Shown here: positions 1-14,400 of the stretch, one piece after another | How positions within the stretch are numbered: position 1 is the stretch's first letter | Layout of the letters: the number at the start of each line of letters is the position of its first letter | From: Malurus cyaneus samueli | Taxonomy: Eukaryota > Chordata > Aves > Passeriformes > Maluridae | Assembly: GCA_009741485.1 (NCBI GenBank) | Contig: CM019218.1 | Location: forward strand, 44,974,840 to 45,038,839 | Direction: 5' to 3' | DNA length: 64,000 nt | Translations under genes and position numbers: made by a program | The notes under the pieces: model-generated | The model's input: the letters and a program-made list of their open reading frames with translations, nothing else | Told to the model about the DNA's origin: nothing | The model's database searches: none

Positions 1-2311
1 ACCTGCCTCACATTTGGGAAATATTTGAAGTTTCATGGAGTAAATGACTCTTTTCTTAATTTCTCTGCCATCCCCCACCCAGTATTTTTAAAGGATTTTA
101 GTTTTAGTCCAAGAGGGAAATCAAATTCATATGAAATTCCACTCAGCTGTGCACTAGTTATCTATCACCATAAACAAAGCAAGACTTAATACATCCAGAG
201 CCAAGGAACCACTCTGGGGAACCAGAGAGAAAATAGATGCTTCTCATTCTGAGGAACAAATATGACATGTTGAAGTGCAACCAGGCTCTTCCTCCGAAGA
301 GAATCACCACTGAATATGTATGATATGCTAAAAACAAATGCCATGTCATGAGCTTGAAATAAAATCAATGCAAAGATTTCCCATGGGCTTCCAATGAGAT
401 TTGGACCAGACTTTTAAAGCTGGGGGGGAATGACTATACCAAAAGGCAACACTGGATTTCCACCATGGACATGGGTAACCTGCCGTTTTTCTTGACTAAT
501 TTACTGTTTCAGCATATTACAGCTCTCTCACAGCACTGCTTTATTCCCTAAGTGGTGTTTCTGGAAACATCAGTCAGTGACCAGGATTTCTTGGGTTTGA
601 TACCACTCTCCTACATAAAGCAAAGAAAAAACTTTCTTTTTTCTTGTCAAACAAGTAACCAGCCAGATTCCTGGGGCTGTTGGGGATAAGCTATAGAAGC
701 CACAAGAAATACAACTTCATAATAAAAAGGACAGTGCCTGATGCCCTAAAATCACTGATTTACACAGTACCTTAGCCTTTGATTCATTCACACAGTTCTC
801 TCTCTCATTTTTATATGCTACTAAAGACATGGATTTTGAAATCACTGTATAATCTTGATTTGTTTCCCAGCAGGAAAGGAGCAAAGCAGCCAGCAGACAA
901 GTGCAACTTTGGCTCAACAGAAAATCTGCCTTTGCCAACTCCCAAGGGGGTTTTGTTCTCCCTATAATATCCATCATCTTTCCTTTCTTTTTCTGCTCTT
1001 GACAGAGTAGTTTGGCTAATTTGAAGATAGAGTTAAATGTAATTAACTGGCCCCCTAACAACAGCATGCCAATTTAATTGGTAAGATTCCCTGTAGGGAA
1101 AGCATTTAATTAGAATGATTGAATCCCTGTGAGGAAGCCACTGTCACTGGCAAACGAAGAACCCTTTGCTCAGCACTTGCAAAGTTTGGGTTTTGTGTTC
1201 TCTCTTATTTAAATGTTCTTCATTCCTCCAGGGATGACAGCAAGTCATCCTCCTGTCCTGCAACCCTCAAACTTCGCTGGGCTTTAAGCACTGGGGAGTT
1301 TGGGTACACATTCAGAACAGTGGTAGGACTCAGAAAGGAGAGTGAAATATCTAGATGACCAGATGCTGAATGCCCAGTTTGAACCAGACTCAGCTAAATT
1401 TAAGCCTGTAAGAAATACCTGTTTGCAACTGTGAGTAGTCTGTCCTGCCAAAAACGCTGAAAGTCCTGCTCTGCAAGGCATCATCTTTGCAGACAGCAAG
1501 AATTGCTACCTTAAAAACTGCAAAACCAATGCTGTGTTGCTGTGAGCTCTAGAAGTCAAATTCCAATCAGCAGAACTAGAAATAGGCACTACCTCTCCCA
1601 ATTTTCACTCCAAAGGCCAAATGTCTCTACCAGGAGGATTTTTGAAGTTGCTTATTCAGCTATAAGCAACAGAAAGGCCTGGGGCTTTTTAATGTGTACA
1701 GAGCTTTGATGTTCCAAAATACTGCAGTAATACCAGGAATATGGATAGAAAGGAGGCTGTGGGGACCTTTTTCCCTTATGTAAAAATTTATCTGATTCAT
1801 CGAGGAAGAAATTGGACACCACTCAAAACCCCTGCAGAGAGAGAAAGTAATCATAAAATTAAGGATGCAGTGCATGCTCTCTGCTGACTATGACACAGTA
1901 TTACTAGGAAAGAATACACATTAAAAAAATAGATCAGACTCAGAGCCATATGTGCTAGCAACACAAAAACATTGTTACTGACTGTGTCTGTGTAACTACA
2001 GAAGCTAGATTCTGCAATCTTTACTCAGGCAAGCCATTTTTCATGCTGGCATCTCCAGACACCATTTTGGCCCAAGCAGGGGACAGAAGAAAGTTATTTA
2101 TGTATAAACAAACACAGCTGAGATTTCCCCCAGCCTGTGTGTTCAAGCATTAGATGGCAACACCAAGCCCATGTATCCGTGACGGATGCAGCAGCAAAAC
2201 ACACAGGCTGCTTTTTAAGCATGTTTTCTGAGTGTACTCTGGCTAGATTACACTAAACTTTGAGCCACATGGCACCACTTTGTGCTTTAAGAAATAACGG
2301 CCCCATCTTAC
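1..2311. other. Intron of OSBPL5 (left part, partial)
   Basis: The next ORP5 exon is expected downstream of 2312 on the minus strand, but no linker-like exon is recognisable here. No repeats of note. Confidence 0.75.
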
Positions 2312-2483
2312 TGGAAGAACTCCTGGTCTGACATAGCACTGGTGTGCAAGAGGTGGTTGAGCCCCGCGTTCGCAGAATCACTGGAGCAGTTCACATCTCC
2401 ATCCTTGCCCTGCTTGGAGGCACTGAGCCGGAAGAGGCTGGAGCAGCGCAGGGCAAGCTCCAAAGCATCCAGCCAGCATCGGC
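2312..2483 (-). CDS. OSBPL5: OSBPL5 exon with PH C-terminal helix and start of inter-domain linker
   Basis: This exon completes the split glycine and adds 56 codons plus two bases. RCWLDALELALRCSSLFRL is the C-terminal helix of the PH domain; the rest (from SASKQGKDGD to DQEFF) is the Ser/Asp-rich start of the linker before the ORD. The donor is TTCTTCCA/GTAAGA and the acceptor CTGTTTTCACAG. Read without splicing, the next codons are CAG TAA, so the apparent stop is intronic. No continuation exon is visible between 1 and 2311, so the rest of the gene lies off the left edge. Confidence 0.96.
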
Positions 2484-5400
2484 CTGTGAAAACAGAAGGG
2501 GTTATTTAGGCACAGCAGAGTAAATAACACAATTCATGCATTGCTTCTCAAAAGCTTCTTGCCCGGGAGTAAAGCTCATCATCATTATAATCCAGGAATA
2601 TAGTTTTCATATACATAATCTGTAGGTTGTCTTGCCAGAAATGGTGTGTGTTAGTGGTTGCATGAGCAATGCACCCACACGGGTGACACAGTGGGAAGCT
2701 CACCCCAACTTCCTGCTCCCTGATAACATCTCCATCTGATTTCCCACAGCTTGTTCACATCCTATTTCCCCTTTCTGATTTAGTCTGTGATGCAGGGAAT
2801 GCGTATGGGTACGGTGCTTCCAAACCACCCAGCATCTTGTGTCTGCAAGTAATCCACTCCCAAAAACACATCCACCACTTGGCATTCCCACCTCACACAT
2901 TTCCCAACGGCAGGGAGATACCAGGACACTGAGGTCCCTGCTTACTGTGGGATCCCTGAACCACAGCCTGCTCAGGAGTCCCGTGCTGGGTGTAGTGTTG
3001 CAGTAACAATCATACCAGTCACGATTCAGGATGGTCAGTGACAGGAGGCACAGGAATCCAAACTGACCCTCGGCTCCTTTTGCAATGATCCATACAAGGC
3101 TACAAAGCTGTGTGGTAAACCCTAACCACCACTAGGACTTGCTGTACTCCTGGAAGCGCCTGACAATAGCCTGCTTCTTCAGTCACTAATGAGGCCAGGG
3201 AACATGCAAACTGGCTGAACATTCCAGAATTGAACTATCAAGGGAGTTATCCTCTAATTTCAAGCTTGTACAACACAGCTCTTCATTATACTTCTCAGAA
3301 TACGTTTTGCAATAATTAGAAGTGTGCTTGAAAGGCAGTGAAGGAAATGAAAGGATTTTGCTCTAGCAATGGCAAGGGCTACAAACAGAGTTTCCCTGGA
3401 CCACATTCATTCCTGGTCCCATTTGAGAAAATTTTCCATTAGATTCTTTCCTATCACACAGCATCATGCACAGGCATAAATCTCACTGGGATACTGCTGC
3501 TCTCTTGGGCAGAATTCCCATACATTTCAATTCGGCTCTAAAAAAAATCAATAAGAGTTTAAAAAAGAAATCTAGAACATGTACATAAAGAAATGTACAT
3601 AAATTTGAGTGGCTTTCAGTGATTGCTTTGATACAAAGCTGCAACAAGTAAAATAAAAAAAAACCTCAAATTTTTGAACAATTGCACTTAAGCATTTAGC
3701 CACAAACATTGCAGAGCCCCAGCCATTTATTATAATTTCATCCCATAAATTCCTTCAGCATCAGCTTATGATTTAATAATAACACCACAAATAATGGTTA
3801 ATAAAAGATTAGAAAGGTTGAATGCTGTTGGAATTGATTTTGCATTAGTTGGTATTTAACACATATTCTTGCATTAAGGCTTTGCATGCAGAGATTTATT
3901 CCCTTCTCTATGTGGAGGATTTGCATGGATAACCCGTTAGAGTTAATGGCTGCACTGAGCACAAATCCACCTCCTCCTACATATCCCCTCTCCCCCAAAC
4001 CCACCACTATGCAAATCTGTTTCAGGCTGTGCCACACTTCTGCTCGGGCTCCTGCCTTGACTCTCCTCTGCCTTTACCTTTGTTTTTCTCTTGCAGTTCC
4101 ACAGAGTGAGAATTGCATGATTTGACATTTGGAAATGCTGCATGTGTCAAAATGCTTTTATATTCAATTGGCTATTAAAATCAGGTGCTTTGACAGGTTG
4201 ATTTGTATCAGCATGAGTCCTTTTGAGGCAGTACCAAGGTCATCTCAGTGCTCTGCAGCTCTCAGGTATATTTATTATTCTACAATGATTGACACAAGGG
4301 CGGCCCCAAGCTTCCCTCAGAAATCCCCCTCACTGTGCCCTGCAGCCCAGCCCTCTCTGGGGATGTAGGCAGAGCAGCCTGTCCTGCAGCTCTTTTACCC
4401 CCACCCCTCTGCCACAGGAGCTCACCAGTACTGACACGATCTTAGAGTCTCAGTCAAAATTTTAGGGTTCACCACATCACCATAGGAAATCTCTACACAA
4501 CATATCTAGGGTTTCATCTCTTTAGATAACTCCCTTGGAAGGTGTTATGAGGAACTTGAATCTTTTCTGAAGCCTTATTCAAGGATTTTAAATTAAAAAA
4601 AAAAAAACTGAAAATATTAAATATTCATTTTAATAGTCCCAGGTAGATACACAAAGCTTTAGAGCAGCTCGCTGTGTGTCAGCAGTCAGCATTCCTTGTG
4701 CCTTGCAGCAAAGAGAAATGGCATCAGTGCACACCCTTGTTTTCATTTCTAACAGAAACTGAACTGAAGGGATGCAGAGCATCCCCAAGCCCAGAAAATG
4801 GGCCTTCAGCCATCAGGTGGTGCTGTGAATCCAAACAAATATATGTCACTAACCCATATGTAAACTGCAGGCTTACCTCTGCAAATAAAAAGATACACTC
4901 TCTGCAAGTCAATGGTGCATTAATTGCAGCATAACACCATAAAATTATACTCTCTCAATTGCAGGGATTGCACACAAAATAAACCTGTTTCCTTGCTAAA
5001 GGCCTAAATGAAATGTTTTTACATTTGAGTGACCTTTGTATTGAGTTGTATTCTTCTTGTTTGCGAAGGTGATACAAAAATGCTGGCATTTGGATTACTT
5101 AATTGCTTACCAGACAAATCTACTCACTCCCTCAGGAACTGCAGAAGGGGGAAAATGAATGTGGTCACATAATTAAAGGCTGTCACCTACAGTCTTGGTA
5201 TTGTATGAAGGCTTCATGGCTACCTCAATTCTCACATATTCTAATTCTGAGTGAGTGAGTAAAATAGGGTTTTTTGTATACAGGGTAATTATATCAGAAT
5301 AAAACATAAGATATGGGCTCCTTTGGAGAGGAATGGCAGCCTAAAAGGGTGCATATAAAGGAAGAAAAAAAACGTTGCAATAATATTCTTTTAGGAGGTT

Positions 5401-8400
5401 TGAGCTGTTTAATGCTGCAATGTAAAAAATGCAGTCAATTATCAGCTATAATTTTTCACTAACTGTGGCTTAAAATGAGCATTTGTTTAAATTCTGAAGA
5501 AAAACCCAGAACTATATTTTCAGCCTGTGGCAGGATCTCTCCATATCTCTCTCTTAAATCAAATTATATAGAAACAGAGAATTGTTTAAGTTGGAAGAGA
5601 CCTTTAAGATCATCAAGTCCAACCTAGGACTGCCAAGTCCACCATTAAACCATGTCCCAAAGTGCCACGTCTGCATGGCTTTTAAATACCTGCAGGGTTG
5701 GTGACTCAGCCACTTCCCTGGGCAGCCTGTTCCAGTGCTCATCCACTAAGCAGGTCACCTTGTCACAGAAGGAGATCAGGCTCATCAAGCAGGACCTGCT
5801 TTCCCCAAACCCAAGCTGATCCCTTGGTTGTCCTGTACATGCTATGCAGTGGCACTCAAGATTATCCACTGTGTGAATTTTTTCACCACAATGAACACTT
5901 TTGGGCAACTTCTGCAGAGATCATGTTGTTTCCAAAACACCCACATTACCCACTTCTGCTTGGGAGCTGTGAACTAATAGAAATCTTATTATCTGAGCTG
6001 GACCCTTTCTTCATTGTCCCTTGTCCTTACAAGGGACAGCCCTAGAGGAAGCTCTTAGCTGAGCTGGGGAGAGGGAAGGATGAAAGAGGGAGAGCCAGCA
6101 AAAAGTGGACATTTTGTATCACCCATCTGTCAGCACCTGAACTGGTTAGGTGGGTGGGTTGCCCAGCCACCTTTGGCTCAAAGGGAACAAAGGGGAAAGA
6201 GTGAGACTTTGACCAAGTCACCACCAGAAGTGGATGTCCCAGCAGAGTGCTTGGGCTACCTTCCATCCCTGCTCTCTTTTGTAGCAGCCTCTCTCCTGAT
6301 TTCAGTAGCCAATCCCTACATCACTTTAGCAAACTACGATCACAGCACTTGGCATGTGACGAGATGTCCTGGGAGAATGAGATGTCAGAGGAACACATTT
6401 GCATATCCTTCATCTGTGTTCAACTGAAACACACACCTCTGCCAAATTCCAGAGGAGTCTCCTCTGAGCAGGCCTGCAACCCTTTTTCTCTGTTATGTGA
6501 GTTTGTAGCAAATGACGACAATTTGAAAAAGGAAACTTTGAAAAATTTGTTCAACACAGCTGGGTTCCAAGGTTCCTTCCCTCCTGAAAGGTTTGTGAAA
6601 ACAAAAGCCAATAAGGGATGCGTGTTGCTGGGACTTTGCAAAACCAAAGCTGAACACGCATCCCACGTGTGTTTTGAAACCTTCCATGTGCTTTCTGCAG
6701 GCCTTTTGGCTCAGCAAGCTGGAAAAGCACCTCATGGTCCTTTGAGATGCCTCCTGCAATACAACTGTGCAAATGGGAATCATTATGGCTCCTTGCAGGA
6801 CACTTCCTGGGTCAGTGGGACACTGCTGGCACTGTGAAGAAACCTGAAGGCTCAGGGCTGAATAAGGCTTGCACCAACTCCTTTTTTCACAGACAAAAGG
6901 AACTACTAAAATCAAGAGACAAAAATAATTTCTTCTCCCTCTTGGAAAAAAAAAAAAAAAAAAAAAAACAAAACAACAGAAGGTGTTTATGCTGCTAACC
7001 TAGGTTCAGTTCAAAGAAAAACTTGAGCATGTCCTAGTCTCTGAAGAGATCTAAAATTGTAAAAATATCTCACAGGACAAAAACAGGCAGCACTGAAAAC
7101 ACTAAGGTATTCAGTTTTGAAATTCTTTGCACTCACCTAGAACAACTCATAATCTGATGTGCCAAGTCTATAGGCCACATTTTGCAGCAGCTGGTCACAG
7201 GGGACACAGCCAATGCTCTCTCAGCACTCACCAGAAAGAAAAATCTGCTCTAGATGGAATCATACTGTTACACACAGAAATATCAGTCTGGGACTGTACT
7301 TCTTTTCTACCACATTCCTGTAGCTACAGAACACCTAGGATGAATCTCTTGCCAATTAAGACTTCAAAAGGCTCACACCAAGTAATCACATATTCTTCCA
7401 GAGGCATCACTGAGGGAATATTATTCTTCTTGAATTATTAAAGTCTTCCAACTTTGGCCTCATGCCTCACACTTACAAGATAGATGCTTTTAAAAATCAA
7501 CCTGAAGTAGACTGTCACCTGGAAACGATGAATTCTTGCTCAAGTGCACACAAATCACAAATCGTGAGGAAGAGGCTGATTTGGTTCAGTCAGTGAACAT
7601 TAAGGTCATTGTGTTCAGCTGACTGCTTATTTTGCTGTACCACTTGGGTGCCTGAGTGCATGATTTCTTGCACTTTGGCTGTCAAGATGCAAGGATGTGA
7701 GCTCTCAATCAGCCATCAGTGCAATCTATGCAGCTTACAAGCATTATGAAACCTTGTTGTAAATGCCTGGATTTTGAACTGCTGTGAAAGGTCTAAGGAA
7801 TATGAAATGCAGACATACAGCTAAAAAGATAACTTCTGTTTTCTCCAGAGCTGCCACAATCCAGAGATATATTTCATTGTTAACTTGGTTTCAAATTGCA
7901 ATCTTCCTTCTGGTTCATTGCTTCTATGCGTGACCCTTATTTCAATAACCTAATTTCCTCCCCAGATGAGAGCATCAGTTTGGGAGGAAGGGCAAGATGC
8001 CTAGCAAAGAAACAACACTGTAAGCCAGACCATCAGGATTTCCACACAACTCTACCCATGTTAGGCAATGGAGGCTGCCCAAAGCATACCTGAAGGAGAG
8101 GAAAAATGAAGAACAAAATGTGAAGTGTGTTTTACCATTCCACTGTCAAGCTTTTAACCCTTTTCTCCACTTTGAATTCCATCAGTAGGAATATGCCCTG
8201 AGGTGGCAGTGCCCATGGCAATGTGCAGATACTCACTGTAACAGCTAAGCAGGTGACTTAAAATGCTAAGGATGCACCAGTTAGATCTCAGGGGCAGCTC
8301 CAGAATGGTCTGGGCAGGAAGCTTGGGATAGATATAAACTACTAAGTCACTCCTCGACAAAAATCTGAAATGCATGTATGGTCACCAGTTTGGGAAAAGC

Positions 8401-11400
8401 AGCCTTCTTTTTGAAGCTGATAAGAATGAGAGACCCTGCAGTTGTACTGATTGAGCCCTTGAACCCCATGACCTTCCAGAGGTCTTCAAAACACATCAAA
8501 AAGCAGACTGCTGCTCTGTGAATGTGAATGTGAAATCTGCTGTAGCTGGGTGGTGGTTCTGCAAGCTGTCCAGAAGTCAGGATCTTAAATCCTAACAACA
8601 GTCTGTCACAGATGGTGTGGCAGAGGGGAAAAAAGGGATTCTGAAATGCTGAGAGGAAAAGTAGGCCATGTAGTTGCTGATTATGATACAGTTGCCTGGA
8701 TGGCAGAACTGTACATCTAACATATGCTGCCACTCAATATTCCCCAGCAAGTCAGAGGCCTCCACAAGTTAGTTACATTTGCCAAATGCTTTGTGGCTCA
8801 TTTTCCACTACTCACATGGGAGACTGTCAAGGAGAACACAGCCAGGACACCTCCTCAGAGATGCTGTAGATTCAGCATCTACATACATACTACAAATATC
8901 CACAAGGACCCAGATTCTGCCTGCCCATTTGTCTCAGTTGGCTTAGCTCATTTTACCTCCATCTCCTGTCTCTCTTGCCATAGAGACTGCATCCTCTAGG
9001 TTTGTCCAGTGTGTTGAAGCAATGAAAAACTCAGGTACACCCTCCTGGAGATGCCTTTTTACAACAGGTGAAGCAATGTAGCAGTCTACAACCATTTCAG
9101 TCATGGCTTATGGGCTTAAAATCAAACTGTATTAACTGCAAAGTACAAGCCTTAATTTGCTGCAGTTTATACAGAATTCTTCAAATGGTGCAGTTTCTAT
9201 TCCTTGTGTCCTTGTCTGCATATTTTCTACATGACCTACTGACATTAATACTGTCTCCAAGTCACTCATGTCCAAGTGTGACAGCCATGTGTTTGGCCAT
9301 TTGTCAGAACATGTGTTTGGGAGGGAGCTGTTCTTCCCTCTTGTCTGGAGATTCACATCCCGCCCTTCTACACAAAGTACAGACACTTTTCACAGCTCAC
9401 TGACCTCAGCTGTGAAGTCACTCACTCACTCATCTGAAAAAGATACTATTTTTCATGCTAATATTTCTGGTGCAACCAGTTTTTTTTTGGTGAAGTCCAC
9501 TGCTAAATGGACAGACCTCAAATCTTCACTCCACATTGCTGTGGAGTGATCTCTTGGGAGCTATTGCTACCTTAGGAGCCTTTATGGGCAAGATTAGTTA
9601 GAAAAAACCTAAGACTCTTCCACTCCATGTAACTGGCCTATGGCAGTCACCGTACAAAGAGAGAGTAGAAGCTCAGCCACAGGTCTCTTTCCTAGGCTGG
9701 TTCTATGGTTTAATCAATAATTAAATTAATGGAAAGATAAATGCAAAGGTCTCTAAGGAAATAATATTTTATATAATCTTGACTGACAGACAGCTGTTGA
9801 AGATATTTGGTTGCCTAAGAACTCTGTGGAACTGTTCTGTAGATCTGTTTTGTGGGCTGGCTGTATAACCAGGGTTTGAAATGCCTCAAATTCGGCAGTT
9901 CTACCTCACAGCACTATTTCCCCTTCCTCCCTTCAAGAGACTATCGCATCAATCTATTCCTTTCTAGACGGGTGATATTTGGAGCCACATTAGAATCCTG
10001 TATCCCTTTACACAAAGAAGCCACAAAAGCATAATATTTAAGGAAATAGATGTATTTCTATGGCTCTATATAACTTTTGCTTATTTTCATACCACTTCAC
10101 CACACTGATGTCTGCAAGCAGCTTTCAGTGTCAAGATGGTGTCCCTCAACATGAACTGTCCTCTTTTCACAGTAAGAGGAAAACAGCACACAGTCTGTCA
10201 TGAAGGAAGGTTTTCCCCTATTCTAAGAGTCATATCAAAGGTCCATTTGCATTGTCTCACTTGCAGCCCTTAGGAAAAGGTAAAACCTAATCACCAGACC
10301 AGAAGAACACAACTTTCAAAGCCCATTTCACTCCACAAGAAGTCATGTCCTTAAAGTAACTCTAAATAAGACACATAGGAGCATATGGGATACATAAGCC
10401 CCCATGGTGAGGCAGGTGAAAAATTTCCATAAAATGAACAGCCTGGGTTAATTTGCTATGAAAAAAAAAATTAGAGTGCTCTGAAGGTCAAATGGAATGA
10501 AAACATGTTTTTAATCTTCTTATCTACTTATAAATCACTGATATTTTAGGTCCACTAAAGTAATTTATAGAGATTTTCACATAGCAAGCTGGCATGTCTG
10601 TTATATAGTGACCTAAATTTACCTTCCATAATTTTGTGAATTCCCAGAAGGGTATTTTACATGTGGAGTCACCAGCATCTGGGCCTGCTATCCTGCAAAC
10701 CACTGCACAGCTCTTCAATATCACCATGCCATTTTGCTCCAACAGATCCCTCCCGAGGGTAAGATGCAGGCAGAAAACACGAGGCCTCTGCTGAACTGAG
10801 GAAATGGTTAAGAGCCCTTCTCATCTCAGTGTTGGGACCAACTCCTTCCATCCTTTAGTTTATATTGACCTAGTGGTTTTTCCCAGTTAGAAGCCGAGGT
10901 CCTTGTTTCATACACATGGCCAGAGAGGTGGCTGTTCAATGAGGGCAATGAAATATGCCAGAAGTCTGCTTGACCTATTCTGACCATTGCTGAGAGCAGC
11001 ATTTCAAGCTGGGTGAGCCACAACTTTTTCTTTTATACACCTTTTTTATTTGCATCAATCTATTTTCTTAACTAGCAGAAAGTTTGCAACCTGGAGAAAG
11101 CAAACAATCCCCAAAACTTACCATCTGATTCAGAGGCTGCTCTGAAAATCAAGTAGCTGCTGGGAAGAGGCTGAGTGATCGAACCGACGTTTTCTCCCTT
11201 TGGTCCCTGGAAATGCACAGACAGAGAGATGTAAGGCATGGAAGCTGCAATGGACTGTTCAATTTCTTTCCACCCTTCCCAGGCAGAGTGTGCATGCTTG
11301 TGATAGGAAAGAAGGCAGGAGCAGATGGAGTAATTAGTGATTCATTAGTAATCATGATATTGCTGCTGTGGCTCCAAGGCAGGAATGAGCCCCTGTGTAA

Positions 11401-14400
11401 ATGAAGCTTGGTCTAACCTATGCTCAGCCCAAAACCCAGTAAATTTATTCAGATCTGCAGGAATGGAAGGATCTTACTGCTGCTACTTGGGACAAAACCA
11501 GTCACACCTCAGTGCAACACCTGAAGGATCTGCTCCATGAGGGGCATGTGGAGTCTGCCTGCAGCTGGATACACTCACAATGAACACTCTTCACACGCCA
11601 CCACAAAGGCAGCTGAGCCACACCTTGTGCTGTGAGTGACTCAAGCAGAGAGGCAAGGGCAGCTCTCCTGGAAGGAAATAAAAGGGAAACTCCATCCTGA
11701 GTCTGTGGGAAAGGTGGAGAAAGGGAAAATCACAGGCTGACGACCAAAGGTCCTCCAGCACAGATGCACACTGCTGGGTTGCAGTCCTTCACCTCTAAAT
11801 CCAGAGAACCATTATGCCATGGTGTCTGGGGTGACAGCCACTCCAGGCTTTTCTCATTTATGTTGCCTTTAGTTTAGAAGCTGTGGCAAGAAAAAGTCTT
11901 GTAAACATTCTGCCACAATCTTTTCAGCATGATCCTCCAGAAATGATGCCCAGGGAAGCAGAGGCTGTCTTGGATGAGACACTTCTTTGAGCAGAACCAC
12001 AGGCTCCCTCCCTGATCTCCTCTGAGTCTTTTTCTCTTTTGAACTCCAGCAGATGCTAAGAAAAAGCAGTTTCTGTGTGCAGTGAGCACAGCTTCATGCT
12101 CTTCATGGCATGGACTTTGTGACATAACCTGACTGAAATAGATAGCAATTTCTCCTCCCCCATGGCATTATCAAAGTGACCCAGCCTCCTCCAGCTCCTT
12201 CTCTTCCTTACTTTGGAACAAACAACACAAAAGCAATCCTTTTTTTTTTTTTTTTCAAACAGGTAGACGTTATGTCAGAAAGAGAAGCAGGGTAGAAAAC
12301 ATCACCAATACCTGCATGACCACTATGTCACCTGCAGTGGGGAGCAAGAGGTTTTCTCCAGGATGCTCTGAAGAGCATCAGACTTCCTTGACCTCAAGAG
12401 AATGTCACACAATGCTGAAAATCTGTAAGAAGACTTTTACAGTTTGAGTATTACTCTCCTCCCTCACATGGGCCTTTATAGTACCCAGCCATATTCCTTG
12501 AAAGAAAGATTTCTCTCTCCGAGCTGATAAGCATGAAACTGTAACTGCTACTGAAAACTGCTGCTGTAAACAAGTGACTCTTAGATAAATGGTGGTTTTA
12601 TATAGCTTTTTGTTTTTAAGTTATACTCAGAAAACTGAAATTTGGAAAGAATTAATATTAGGAAAGACATAAAATTGAATCAGAGTCTATGAACACGAAG
12701 TGTTGAGAAGATAACAGCCTCCAGTCAAGCTTCTTGCTTTCACATCTGTGGGGTTCCTCTGCTGCCAGGAGAAACTGGGATCCTTGTTACTCACTTTCTT
12801 TTTCCCCTCCCCTCTCCCACAAGAGGTTCACAAAATTAAGACTGTTTAAAGGCTTAATAGTCAGGACTGGCAAAGTTGAGATTTGATTAGTAAACCAGAG
12901 CAGAGCAGCTTAAGACATTACTAGTGACATTAATGCAATCAGGCATCATTCCCCACGGCATTTTCCCTTTCAGTTGCTTGCAGCTGAGCAGCGTGTTCAA
13001 GAACTATTGATAACACCATTACTTGCGATTTTAGTGCAGAGGTGGATATTTGCTCTGTTTGAGGAAAAACCCCACAACCAAACATACAGATACGGAGACA
13101 CAGAGAATCTTAATAAAAGGGAGAGATGGGAAGGAGGGGATTACACAGGATTTTTAAAGGTGCTTAGATCCATGGGTAAACTCAAGAAGCAGCCAAGTCA
13201 CTCTGTCAAGGAAACATATTCAATAATAAGCCATGTTCATGCATGGAGGGGGCCACTTCCTCCAGAGAAAAAAAAATACAGAGGAGGCCATAAAAATACA
13301 GCCAACATCTACACACATTAAATGATGTTCTGCATCTGCACAGCAGAGATAATGATGCTTTCTGTCTCCCAGCCTTTGAGCACCATGCTAGTAACCATCT
13401 CTCACTAGAAGTGTTATCCCAGCTGCACCCACAGGACCCAGAGCCCAGCTGCAGCCCCTGGACATTACAACTAAGAAAGGATCACCTTCAGGCCATTCCT
13501 GACTTTACTTCTGATTTGAGACACAAAAAGGCATTATCAAACAGGTTGATTAGGCTTTGAAAAGTGGAGTGGACTGACAGTTTTAGATAGTATGACAAGA
13601 CATCTTAGAGCATCATAAAACAAAGCTTAAAAAGGGGGGAAAAATCTCATTAGATTAATGTGGATAACTATAAGCATGAAGAGGAAACTAACTGTGCTGT
13701 ATTCTGGAATAACAAACTGGAAAACCAGCAGCATGACCCTAGCCATTATTAGGACTTTTTCTTTAAAGGAATGACTCAAAGTTCTTAAAAATCAACAAAA
13801 TTCAAATTATATATATTGCCAGATGCAGTGGGTCTGACCCCAGCTTACTTATTGCTCTAAATAAATGCCAGAACAGGCTACAGATAATGAAAGCCTTCCC
13901 ACACACACTGTTCAGCCAGCTGCTGAGCAAGCTTGAAGGGAAGCACAACCTATTCCAGGACACTTTTTAGGACAGGCAGGCAAACTCTGCCAGCTGATAG
14001 CCCCACACTCCCTCTGTGAAGAGAGGACAGACACCCACAGCCTCACATGAATTACTGGGCTGGCATTCCCCAGTCTCTGCAGTCACCCTGGCAAAATGTC
14101 TCTTTCCAGGAGCAGTGTGGGATCACACTGCCTTCACACATTGGACAAAGTGCCTCTACAGCAGCATTTGGAGCATTTGAGGGAAGCTTTTCTTACTGTT
14201 GCTTGCATTCCTTGCTGATTTTGGGACTTTGACAGTTTTGGCCTTGGCTTTACAAAGGCCTGGACAGAGCAAATAGATAAAAGGTCTAATCCATTTGCAC
14301 TGCAAAGGAATTTCAGACTGAAACTCTCAAAAAGCCAGGGAAGCAGTGTAGAATAAAGAACTCTTTCCCTCAGCAATATGCTTCTAAGATAGCTTTAGAC

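Larger units (their letters stand above)
2484..11121. other. OSBPL5 intron, 8.6 kb
   Basis: It separates the last two PH-domain exons. It holds the CR1 relic at 5565-5878 and the A23 run at 6946. A 196-codon plus-strand ORF (6247-6837) has no recognisable similarity or splice context and is not called. The rest is unremarkable AT-rich sequence. Confidence 0.85.

Noticed and set aside
6247..6837. 196-codon plus-strand ORF followed about 110 bases later by an A23 run, suggesting a retrocopy
   Set aside because: No recognisable protein, no poly(A) signal in the right place, no target-site duplication seen; an ORF this long can occur by chance in 64 kb of six-frame sequence.
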